Shown here: one piece after another, positions 1 through 7,428 of the stretch
How the letters are laid out: each line of letters opens with the position of its first letter
Numbering within the stretch: the stretch's first letter is position 1
Assembly: GCA_963738575.1 (NCBI GenBank)
Contig: CAVTWY010000002.1
Span: 1,588,504-1,652,503, forward strand
Source: CAVTWY01 sp963738575
GTDB taxonomy: Bacteria > Pseudomonadota > Gammaproteobacteria > Burkholderiales > Burkholderiaceae_C
DNA: 64,000 nt
Direction of reading: 5' to 3'
Program-made: the position numbers and the translations under genes
Notes under the pieces: generated by a model
Told to the model about the DNA's origin: nothing
The model's database searches: none
What the model saw: the letters and a program-made list of their open reading frames with translations, nothing else

Positions 1-741
1 GCCTTCTGGGTTGCGTCGCTGAAGTCGCCCACGGGCAAGAAGCCAGCGCTGTTGGTGTAGACGTTGCTGCTGATGGCCGAGTAGCCAACGCGAAAACGCG
101 TGGGATCGATGGCCGTCATGGCGCGCCCCACGGCCGCCTTCATGGTGTACATGCGGGTGCGATAGTAGGTGTACCAGTTGGCGTAGTTGGTTTGTTGAGC
201 CGCTGGCAAAACGGTGACAAAGTCCCACTTGACCCGATTGGTGTTGCTGCTGGCGCACGGTGTGCGCACCTGCCACCTTGGGTATAGAGTAGTAGTACTT
301 GGAATCCGTCGAGGACGTAACTTTCACGCTATCGGTGGTCAAGTTGCCGACCACGCTCAAATTCTTGGTGCTGCCGCTGCTGCTGTAACCATCGACCTTG
401 GCCGCCGTGAACGATGCGGGGTCAAACGTGGTGCCGTCAGCCTTTGTCGGTGGCAAGTACGTCACGTTTGGATCGTAAAAGATCCGATTGATGCCACTGA
501 AGCCCATGCAATAACCGCTGAAGTTGCCAGTGTCAGGCAGCGTATCCAAGTCCATGGAGCCAGAGTCATCCATGATGAACATCATGTTGGCCCGAACGGC
601 TGCAGTAGACGTCTTGGCCAAAGGAAACTCGGCGATGTCTGCCGCCTGGGCGTTGGCCTGCAGTGGCATGGCGACCACCAGCAGGGCACAAATGGCAAGG
701 CGGATGACGTCGCTTGCAGGTTGCGATGGTTTGATGTTCAT
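1..741 (-). CDS. pilY1: PilY1-like type IV pilus assembly/adhesin protein, N-terminal part, frameshifted
   Basis: The gene runs off the left edge, so only about 247 N-terminal residues of a protein that normally exceeds 1000 are present. It starts with a signal peptide (hydrophobic stretch LAICALLVVAMP, then a QANAQA-like cleavage region). A von Willebrand A-like MIDAS motif, FIMDDSGSM, follows near residue 55. PilY1 sits at the pilus tip and works with the minor pilins encoded just upstream. The frame breaks near positions 274-282: after YYYSIPK the protein continues in another frame as WQVRTPCASSNTN, and removing one G from the AAGGTGG stretch restores it. Last gene of the visible minor pilin operon. 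The family call is firm; whether the frameshift is real is open. Confidence 0.8.
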   Translation of the reverse strand, partial: MNIKPSQPASDVIRLAICALLVVAMPLQANAQAADIAEFPLAKTSTAAVRANMMFIMDDSGSMDLDTLPDTGNFSGYCMGFSGINRIFYDPNVTYLPPTKADGTTFDPASFTAAKVDGYSSSGSTKNLSVVGNLTTDSVKVTSSTDSKYYYSIPKVAGAHTVRQQQHQSGQVGLCHRFASGSTNQLRQLVHLLSHPHVHHEGGRGARHDGHRSHAFSRWLLGHQQQRLHQQRWLLARGRLQRRNPEG

Positions 742-786
742 GGTGAAGCCTTTTGAGTACCGTTGGGTCTTGGGGCAAAGAAGAAA

Positions 787-1472
787 CTAGCGGCGAATGA
801 TGGTTTCGGTGTACGTCACGGTGTTGCGTCCACCGATGGCGCGCACAAGAATCAAGTAGCTGGGCTGCGTTGCACCCGTGCTGGGGGGTGTCATTAGCGT
901 TGGTAGTCAAAGCTGTCGCGGCTCTTGTCACCCAGCGACGCTTGCTCCAAGCCAGTCACGCATGAATTGAGCGTGTCGAGGCTGCCGGCCGACGAGCACA
1001 GTCGCGTGATCACGTAGCTGAACTTGGTGGCATTGGCCGCCGTCTGTGCAGGGCTCGCATTCAAGCAGTTCAGTGCCGTCACGTTGGCGCTGGCATAGCT
1101 GCAGCCGTCGCCGTCCCAATCCACCAGCTCGCGATCGACAGCCACAGCACTTTGACCGGTGGGGTCAAGCTTTGTTTTGGCGGCCGCGTAGTAGCCATTG
1201 GGCGTGTCGTCGTTTTCCAGCATGGCGTCGGTGCGCGTGCCAAGCCAGGCAATGGCTTGTTCCGCCGCGATGTTGGTCACCGCAGCGGTGTCGGTTTTGA
1301 AGCCCAAGTTGCCGATCACCAAGGCACCCGAGCTGGCCGAACGAACCAACCCAGCCGCCGCCAACGAAAGGGCTGCCAGTGCAACCATGGCGAACAGCAA
1401 CGAGGCGCCAAGCTGGGCAGAGCGGCCGCGTGTGCGTCGCGATGCAGGCAAGGGAATCACGGTTTGAATCAT
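787..1472 (-). CDS. pilX: Type IV pilus minor pilin assembly protein PilX, frameshifted near the C-terminus
   Basis: PilX is a minor pilin that helps start pilus assembly. An N-terminal basic stretch is followed by a hydrophobic helix (GASLLFAMVALAALSLAAAG), as in the PilX N-terminal domain. The uninterrupted frame stops at 894 after DSFDYQR. The typical PilX end, YLILVRAIGGRNTV followed by TYTETIIRR, lies immediately downstream in another frame and stops at 787. One missing base near 897-900 explains this, and the total length (686 nt) is one short of a multiple of three. It starts 5 bases after the pilW stop, so the two are one transcript. Confidence 0.8.
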
Positions 1473-1477
1473 CTTGT

Positions 1478-2614
1478 TCACCTGTTCCAAACAAGATTGC
1501 GCAAGGGCACGACGGTGTCGAACACTTGGTAGCGGTAGTTTTGCCAATTGGCCAAGTGGTTGACCTTTAAAGAGAGGCACTGGTCTGTGCCGCACGGCGC
1601 CACGCCACTGCCCACCACGGTTGGCGATGAGCCCATGTTCAGCACGGGCTGCACCGGGGTGCCACCGTCTTGAATCCATTGTTCTGAGCGCGCCACCACC
1701 ACGATTCGAACCGTGCTTACTTGCCGCCATTCGTTGCCGTTCAGCGGCTGCACTGCGTCGTAGCGATCGATCACGCCGTCGCCGTTGGTGTCTTTGCCGT
1801 AGAACGCTTGGAAATTCACAACGTTGGCGAAGAGTTCAGCCGGGCGCCCCAACGGTGCCGCTGGAGGTGTCAAACACCGACTCTGAAAGCGTCTTCTCTG
1901 CCAACGCATTCTTGCCAGTGATGCCGTAAGTGCGCGACGAATAAGTCCCCATGTTGACTCACGGACGACTTCTCCGCATAGGCAGGCAAGAAGCCTGGTG
2001 CATGGTTCCAATTCTTGATCGGCAAGTCGTTGCCGGCATCGTGTCGTACGCCGCCTGCAACGCTGTCGGTCACGGCAAAAACGCCGCACTCGCCCACGGC
2101 ACCCGTCACGGTTTCGGGCAAAACAATCATCACGTCGCCTGGTTCGGCACCCAAGATGGTGCTCACCGTGAATTGGTTGTCGGTGCCTGCGTAATCGTTG
2201 ATGCGGATCGGGGCCGCAAAACCCAGCTTGTTGCTTGAGTTGACGGTCAGCGTATCGGATTCACCGTTAATGCCACCGTCGGCGATGCTCAGCGGCTCGA
2301 ATCGCGTGGTAGTGAAATCGGTAGTGTCGTAGCGCGCACTGAAGTTGGCATCCAAAACCATTGCGTCGATCCGACATCCCATAGCCAGCGTTCATAATTT
2401 CCCGCTGCAAGGAAAACAGCGCCACGGCCCCGTTGATCTGCGCATCATTCCCTGACGTCGTGCCTCGGCGCTGGCCTTCAGACGCCGTCATCACCTGCGA
2501 GATCACAATCGTGGTCGCCAGTCCGAGCGCCAGACCAATCATCAGCTCGATCAAGGTCACACCACGCTGCCGAAAAGATGGCATCAAACGACGCGCTTGC
2601 TTTGCGTATTTCAT
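1478..2614 (-). CDS. pilW: Type IV pilus minor pilin PilW, three apparent 1-nt insertions
   Basis: PilW is a prepilin-like protein needed for pilus biogenesis. The class III signal is clear: a short basic leader, then RGVTLIELMIGLALGL, with cleavage expected before the aromatic or hydrophobic helix and Glu5 present. The protein is spread over three frames. Joins fall near 2378 (NAGYG to CRIDAMVLDANF), near 1960 (AEKSSV to NMGTYSSRTYGITGKNAL) and near 1842 (SSGTVGAP to AELFANVVNF). Each join is explained by one extra base. The three together restore frame, since the total of 1137 nt is a multiple of three. The C-terminus YQVFDTVVPLRN is typical of PilW. Its ATG overlaps the pilV stop. Confidence 0.8.
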
Positions 2615-3051
2615 GGCTGCACCGCCGTCAAGGTTTGATAGCGCTGGGCACCATCCTTGGTGTTCCAGGTGATCTGGATGGTGGCCACGTTGCCAGCAAC
2701 AGCGATGGTGGGTGTGCCCTCGGGCAATTCGCGCTCCACCTTGTTCTTCCACGACTTGCAGCGTGCATCGCTGTCGCAATTGGCCGTGGTGAAGCGCCCT
2801 AAGGCAAAGGGACTGACATCAGCCCACATGGCGCCAATGATCTCTTGGGACAAGTTGATGGCCGTCAACCGCAGCGATGCCGACGACTGTGCTGTCGACA
2901 TCCGCGCTTGCAAACCCACAATACCTAACACCCCAAAAGCAAAAACCAGCGCAGCGACCAGTACTTCGATCAACGCAAAGCCGCGTTTTTTCTTGGCACG
3001 GCCTGACAGCCGCTTGGACGCCACTTCTGAAATCTTGATGACGGGCTTCAT
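2611..3051 (-). CDS. pilV: Type IV pilus modification/minor pilin PilV
   Basis: Intact 146-residue prepilin-like protein. The leader ends in KKKRGFALIEVLVAALVFAFGVLG, with the Glu at mature position 5 and a long hydrophobic helix, as in PilV. PilV acts with FimT, PilW, PilX and PilE as a priming complex for type IV pili. The start at 3051 is preceded by AAGGTGG, a good ribosome site. The stop overlaps the pilW start (ATGA), so the two genes are translationally coupled. It is one of only two genes of this operon with no frame break. Confidence 0.87.
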   Translation of the reverse strand: MKPVIKISEVASKRLSGRAKKKRGFALIEVLVAALVFAFGVLGIVGLQARMSTAQSSASLRLTAINLSQEIIGAMWADVSPFALGRFTTANCDSDARCKSWKNKVERELPEGTPTIAVAGNVATIQITWNTKDGAQRYQTLTAVQP

Positions 3052-3058
3052 AACCACC

Positions 3059-3674
3059 TTATGAGTAAAGACAGCGACGTGGGTCGGTGTCCGTGTTTGC
3101 AATGGCCGGGCTCGCACATGCGAATGACGCCACTGGCGGTCATTTCAATGCGAATGGCGCGCGTGTCAGGCTGCGGGCTTGTGAACTCAATCACGCGGAG
3201 GGTGCCCAGCGCAATCCGGCCAAATCCATCGAAAGAAATATTGGTCGCGTCGGTCACTTTGTCCACTTCTTTGGCAGCAATAGCCATGCTGGCCATCGTG
3301 TCGCCACCAGCATGTTTGGCCTTGATGCGAGGCTCTGCGGTGCTGGATGGCTCCGAGGCGCAAGCGCCCGACGGGTCGCTGCGGCTCACGACCCAAGACG
3401 TACCATTGGCCGCGAGGGCACACCCGTTGTCCAAGCCGTACGCCGCGTTCGACGTGACCACCCAAAAGCCGACAATTTCGTTGCTGCGCATGGCTTCGAT
3501 GCGGGCCCGCTGCAAGCCAGCGCTCATGGACTCGGCGGCGCTGCGAATGCGCGCGTTGTTCATGGTGGACGTCAGATCAGGCACGACCATGAACATCAGC
3601 AGGGCCAGCACCGACAAGGTGACCACCAGCTCGATGAGGGTGACGCCGCGCTGGCGCCGTACACGGCTCAGCAT
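3059..3674 (-). CDS. fimT: Type IV pilin-like FimT/GspH family protein, C-terminal frameshift
   Basis: Prepilin-like protein with leader RVRRQRGVTLIELVVTLSVL and a GspH/FimT-type body of about 200 residues. The simple open frame runs through the pilV ribosome site and ends at 3048 with an atypical tail. Shifting frame near 3112-3117 (one extra C in GAGCCCGGCC) gives the tail MCEP, then AIANTDTDPRRCLYS, and a stop at 3059. This matches the usual FimT ending and leaves 7 bases before pilV. The 616-nt length fits one inserted base. The start overlaps the end of pilE. Confidence 0.82.
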
Positions 3675-4150
3675 TCAGTGCCTTTCGACAACCAGCAAGG
3701 TTTGCCGCTGGCGGCGCCCTTGAAGGTTGTGGTGGCACGGGCACCGTTATGCGTCAACGTGTAGACATGCCCTGCGGCTTGTCCAACGGAGCCCGTCGCC
3801 GTAAGCAGGTAGCCTTGACTGCCGACACCGGCATCAAATGCGCAGTTGAACGTGAACTTGTTGCCGCCTCCCGGTGGCACGAAGTTGTTCCACGCGCCAG
3901 CACCGGCAGCGTCAGCGCAAGCGGCGCCGCCGTAGCTGCGATTGTTTTGGTAGTACTGCTCCATGCGGTTGGCGAAGTCGGCCAACCGCGAGTGGGCTTC
4001 AGTAACCGCGCCACGCCTGATGTTGTCGGTGTAAACCGGCATGGCAACCGCTGCCAGGATGGCGACGATGGAAATTACGATCATCAGCTCAATCAGCGTA
4101 AAGCCACGCTTGAGCAGTGTGTTCGTCGGCAGTGGGCGGTTCAGTGGCAT
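3668..4150 (-). CDS. pilE: Type IV pilin PilE-like minor pilin
   Basis: Intact 160-residue type IVa pilin-like protein, first gene of the leftward minor pilin operon. The prepilin peptidase site and helix are visible (KRGFTLIELMIVISIVAILAA). Two cysteines near the C-terminus (NCAFDAG and GKPCWLSKGTEC) probably form the D-region disulfide. Its place ahead of fimT-pilV-pilW-pilX-pilY1 marks it as the minor pilin PilE and not the major subunit. An alternative ATG six codons upstream (4168) is possible. Confidence 0.85.
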   Translation of the reverse strand: MPLNRPLPTNTLLKRGFTLIELMIVISIVAILAAVAMPVYTDNIRRGAVTEAHSRLADFANRMEQYYQNNRSYGGAACADAAGAGAWNNFVPPGGGNKFTFNCAFDAGVGSQGYLLTATGSVGQAAGHVYTLTHNGARATTTFKGAASGKPCWLSKGTEC

Positions 4151-4420
4151 GGAGATTCCTATCAACAACGCATGGTCGTTACTTTAAGAATCACCCAACC
4201 AAAACCCTAGGCAGTACTCCACACTTGACGGGTCACCAACGCAGTTGCACGCCAAACTCGTGACGAATTCACGCGAAGACCAGCCACCTGGGGCTTGTCA
4301 AACCACGAATAGTGTGTCAGCGCCGCCTGTCGCCGACAAACGGCATGTTTTGCGACAAAGATTCGGCAAAGCTAACTCGACATCGTGGCTTACATGGAAA
4401 GTGCCAAGTGGTGATGAGGG

Positions 4421-5716
4421 TCAGTGCCCTTCACCGGACAAGCGTGTGGCAAGCACCTTGTCCACGCGCTTGCCGTCCAAGTCCACCACCTCAAAGGCCC
4501 ACCCGCCCCACTCGACGCGGTCGGTGACGCTGGGCAAGCGCCCCAACAGCAGCATCACCATGCCCGCCAGGGTGTTGTAGCGCCCACGGTCTTCTTCGGG
4601 CATCTCTTTGAGATCCAAGCGGTCTTTCATTTCAGGCACCGGGATCAAGCCGTCCAGCAACCACGAACCGTCATCACGCTGCACCGCCCAGGCGTCATCG
4701 GCACTGGAGGTCACAAACTCGCCCGTGATCGCCTCGAACAAATTGAGCAGCGAGATCACGCCCTGCACCTCACCGTATTCATCCACCACAAACACCAGCT
4801 CGGCGTTGGTGGTTCGAAACTGCTCCAGCAGCTCCATGCCCGTCAGCGTCTCGGGCACAAACACGGGCGGCAGCACGTGGGCCATCAAGTTGGGTTGCTC
4901 GCCACGCGCCAACACGGGCAACAGGCTCTTGGCAGCCACCACCCCCAGCACTTCATTCAACCCTCCCCGGCACACCGGGTAGCGGGTGTGGGCCGTGGTA
5001 GCAATGGTGGCCAGCGAATCGGCAATTGGCGCGTCAGCATCGAGCCAGCTGATTTCGGCCCGGGGCACCATCATTGATCCCACTTGGCGGTCGTCCAAGC
5101 GGAACACGTTGCGCACCATTTGGTGCTCATGCTGCTCGATGACACCTGCGTCCACACCCTCCTCCAGGCTCGCTGAGATTTCTTCCTCTGTGACACTTCG
5201 ATTGCCACTGTCGCGCAACCCGAAAATGCGCAAAATGGAGTCGGTGGTGAACGCCAGAAGCGCAACAAACGGTTTGGTCGCCAGGGACAACCAACCCATC
5301 GGAGGTGCTGCCAAGCGGGCAATGGTTTCGGGAAACATCTGACCGATGCGCTTGGGCACCAGTTCGCCAAACACGATGGTCAAGAAGGTGATGATCAACA
5401 CCACCAGCGCTGTGGCGGTGACGCCCGCGGCTCTGCTGTGGATGGGGAAGCTTGCTTGCAGCCAACCTGACAGGGGCGCAGAAAACGCAGCGTCACCCAC
5501 GATGCCATTGAGCACCCCGATGGACGTGATGCCAATCTGCACGGTGGATAAAAACCGCGTCGGGTTGTCGTGCAACTCCATTGCGGCGGCGGCACCATGC
5601 TCGCGGTTCTCCACCATCACCTGAAGGCGAGCCTTGCGACTGGCCGCCAGCGACATTTCTGTCATCGCAAAGAGGCCGTTAAGCAGGATCAAAAAAACGA
5701 GTAACGCGACTTCCAT
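4421..5716 (-). CDS. CNNM/CorC (HlyC) family membrane protein with CBS domains
   Basis: 431-residue protein in the order typical of the hemolysin C/CNNM family. An N-terminal DUF21 membrane domain comes first (residues about 1-190, starting MEVALLVFLILLNGLFAMTE, with several helices). A CBS pair follows (about 210-330, including DRQVGSMMVPRAEISWLD). A CorC_HlyC C-terminal domain ends the protein (GRLPSVTDRVEWGGWAFEVV). Family members take part in Mg2+/Co2+ transport or resistance and in membrane protection; the substrate cannot be read from sequence. It is transcribed away from apaH and belongs to no visible operon. The start at 5716 is chosen because it opens the membrane helix directly; an in-frame ATG lies 14 codons upstream. 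Confidence 0.85.
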   Translation of the reverse strand: MEVALLVFLILLNGLFAMTEMSLAASRKARLQVMVENREHGAAAAMELHDNPTRFLSTVQIGITSIGVLNGIVGDAAFSAPLSGWLQASFPIHSRAAGVTATALVVLIITFLTIVFGELVPKRIGQMFPETIARLAAPPMGWLSLATKPFVALLAFTTDSILRIFGLRDSGNRSVTEEEISASLEEGVDAGVIEQHEHQMVRNVFRLDDRQVGSMMVPRAEISWLDADAPIADSLATIATTAHTRYPVCRGGLNEVLGVVAAKSLLPVLARGEQPNLMAHVLPPVFVPETLTGMELLEQFRTTNAELVFVVDEYGEVQGVISLLNLFEAITGEFVTSSADDAWAVQRDDGSWLLDGLIPVPEMKDRLDLKEMPEEDRGRYNTLAGMVMLLLGRLPSVTDRVEWGGWAFEVVDLDGKRVDKVLATRLSGEGH

Positions 5717-5787
5717 GGGGCGCGCGCCGCCCGGTTCAACGCGGGGCGCACAAAACATCGAAGTGTGCAGCGTAGCAGAATGGCGCC

Positions 5788-6609
5788 ATGCACTACCTGA
5801 TTGGCGACTTGCAAGGCTGCGACGACGCGTTTGAGCGCCTGTTGGCCACCACCGGATTTTCCCCCTCGCGCGACTCGATCACGCTGTTGGGTGACCTGGT
5901 CAACCGGGGGCCACAATCGTTGGCCGTGCTGCGGCGCGTTCGCCGCCTGGGCAACGCCGCACAGACGGTGCTGGGCAACCACGACTTGCACTTGCTGGCG
6001 TTGTCGGTCGGCGCCAGAAAGCCGCACCCCAAAGACACGCTGCAAGCCGTGCTTGACGACCCCCACGGAGCCGAGCTGCTGGATTGGTTGCGCCAGCAAC
6101 CCCTGGTGCTGCAAAGCCATGGCTGGCTGTGCGTGCACGCTGGCGTCGCGCCACCATGGGACGCTGCGCTGACGCTGACGCTGGCGCAGGATGTGTCGTC
6201 CACCCTGCAGGGTCAAGACGGCAATGCGCTTTTGCGGGCGATGTATGGCAACGAGCCTGCCCACTGGCGTAGTGATTTGGAAGGCACCGCCAAGCTGCGC
6301 CACGTGGTGAATGTGCTCACACGCAGCCGTTTTTGCCACCCCGACGGCAGCCTCGATTTTGCAGTTAAAGAATCGGCCCAGGCCGCGCCGCCGGGTTTGA
6401 CGCCTTGGTTCGACATGCCCCACCGCCAGACCGCCACCACACCGATTGCGTTTGGGCATTGGTCGACCTTGGGGCTGTTGAACCGCCCCAACCTGCTGGC
6501 GCTGGACACCGGGTGCGTCTGGGGCGGCATGCTCACGGCCGCCCGTGTCGACGGGGGGCGCCGCGAAATCATCCAAGTGCCGTGCACGCAGGCGCAGGCG
6601 CCAGGGTAG
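5788..6609 (+). CDS. apaH: Symmetrical bis(5'-nucleosyl)-tetraphosphatase
   Basis: ApaH splits diadenosine tetraphosphate into two ADP and so limits this stress-linked dinucleotide. In RNA metabolism it can also remove Np4 caps. All metallophosphatase motifs are present: GDLQG near residue 6, GDLVNRGP near 36, GNHD near 64, and the later histidines in VHAGV and FGHWS. At 273 residues it matches the family length. It is divergent from the CorC-type gene with about 70 bases between, which must hold both promoters. It ends about 95 bases before tRNA-Ser. Confidence 0.95.
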   Translation: MHYLIGDLQGCDDAFERLLATTGFSPSRDSITLLGDLVNRGPQSLAVLRRVRRLGNAAQTVLGNHDLHLLALSVGARKPHPKDTLQAVLDDPHGAELLDWLRQQPLVLQSHGWLCVHAGVAPPWDAALTLTLAQDVSSTLQGQDGNALLRAMYGNEPAHWRSDLEGTAKLRHVVNVLTRSRFCHPDGSLDFAVKESAQAAPPGLTPWFDMPHRQTATTPIAFGHWSTLGLLNRPNLLALDTGCVWGGMLTAARVDGGRREIIQVPCTQAQAPG

Positions 6610-6705
6610 CCCGAGCCTCGCACACGACCTTGCACCGTTTGACCGTTGCAGCAACGCGCAGGCCCGATGGCGCGCATCGGTAGAATGCCGGCATTCGACG
6701 AGTCA

Positions 6706-6793
6706 GGAAGCGTGGCAGAGTGGTCGATTGCACCGGTCTTGAAAACCGGCGGCTCGCAAGGGCCCGTGAGTTCGAATCTCACCGCTTCCGCCA
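6706..6793 (+). tRNA. tRNA-Ser(UGA)
   Basis: Complete 88-nt serine tRNA. The acceptor arms GGAAGCG (6706-6712) and CGCTTCC (6783-6789) pair perfectly. The anticodon stem CCGGT/ACCGG encloses the loop CTTGAAA with anticodon TGA at 6740-6742. A long variable arm, as expected for a class II tRNA, and a TTCGAAT T-loop follow. CCA is encoded (6791-6793). Its 3' end is repeated at 7402-7415, which points to use as an integration site. Confidence 0.96.
6780..6793 (+). repeat. Putative attachment site core, copy 1 (3' end of tRNA-Ser)
   Basis: The 14 bases CACCGCTTCCGCCA at the tRNA 3' end recur exactly at 7402-7415, in the same orientation. Direct repeats of a tRNA 3' end around a small insert are the usual footprint of tyrosine-recombinase integration. 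No integrase gene remains here, so the att assignment is inferred. Confidence 0.6.
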
Positions 6794-6880
6794 GTACCGT
6801 GATATCTCACGTTGATGTATAACGGCTCACGATGACTCAGCAAGCTATGATAAGTGCTTGATTCGACAAAAGGAACCACC

Positions 6881-7275
6881 ATGAGTATTCATCGCAACGA
6901 ACTGAAAACCACCAACTTCAAAGCCGTCACCACGGGGCGCAAGTTGGCGCCGTGCACCCTGGCGCGGTCCTGCAAGCCGACTTCATCGACGCCATGGGCA
7001 TCACGCGCTACCGCGTGGCCAAAGCCATTGGCGTGCAGCAACGCCGCATTGATGAAATCTGCTCAGGTGACCGCGCCGTGACGGCGGCAGCAACGCCGCA
7101 TCGACGAAATCTGCTCGGGTAACCGGGCCATAGCGGCACGCGCGTACCGCTTGGGCTTGGCCTTCGGCGTGGAAGCGCAGTTCTGGTTGAACTGCAAGGG
7201 CAATACGACCTGGAGGTGATCGAACGCGATCAAGGCAAAGATATGGCTGAGACGGTGCAACCGCTGGCCGCTTGA
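6881..7275 (+). pseudogene. higA: Decayed HigA-type antitoxin (XRE/HTH) gene
   Basis: Pieces of a HigA-family antitoxin can be read in several frames. A VHPGAVLQADFIDAMG segment leads into the helix-turn-helix ITRYRVAKAIGVQQRRIDEI. Later come SGNRAIAARAYRLGLAFG and a C-terminal YDLEVIERDQGKDMAETVQP. Bases are missing near 6953 and near 7190. A 52-nt tandem duplication at 7036-7139 also shifts the frame and brings an early stop at 7079-7081. AAAGGAACC ahead of the ATG is a good ribosome site. The HigB toxin gene that normally precedes higA is absent: only 87 bases separate the tRNA from this start. A working antitoxin is unlikely. Confidence 0.8.
7036..7139 (+). repeat. 52-nt imperfect tandem duplication inside the higA remnant
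   Basis: Unit 1 (7036-7087) and unit 2 (7088-7139) both encode the QQRRIDEICSG-type end of the helix-turn-helix. They differ at about 10 of 52 positions. 52 is not a multiple of three, so the duplication breaks the frame. The divergence suggests either an old duplication or a crossover between two related higA alleles, not fresh slippage. Confidence 0.8.
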
Positions 7276-7401
7276 TGGATCACTGCTGAAGCACATCAAT
7301 CGAATCAGCCGCGCCTGATCCGAGGGTGATCCCCGAGAGCGAATAGCTAGTTCCCTTGCCAGCGTGGCGCGGCTCTTTAACCAAGGAAGGCATGAAGGGA
7401 A

Positions 7402-7415
7402 CACCGCTTCCGCCA
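7402..7415 (+). repeat. Putative attachment site core, copy 2
   Basis: Exact second copy of CACCGCTTCCGCCA, the last 14 bases of tRNA-Ser, 608 bases beyond the tRNA end. It is not part of a second tRNA gene, since no matching upstream arms are present. It marks the far border of the insert carrying the higA remnant. Confidence 0.6.
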
Positions 7416-7428
7416 AGTGGCTTTACCT

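Noticed and set aside
4151..4420. TTGACA box (minus strand) as the pilE promoter
   Set aside because: No acceptable -10 box at 16-18 bases and no sigma-54 GG-N10-GC site; left unannotated.
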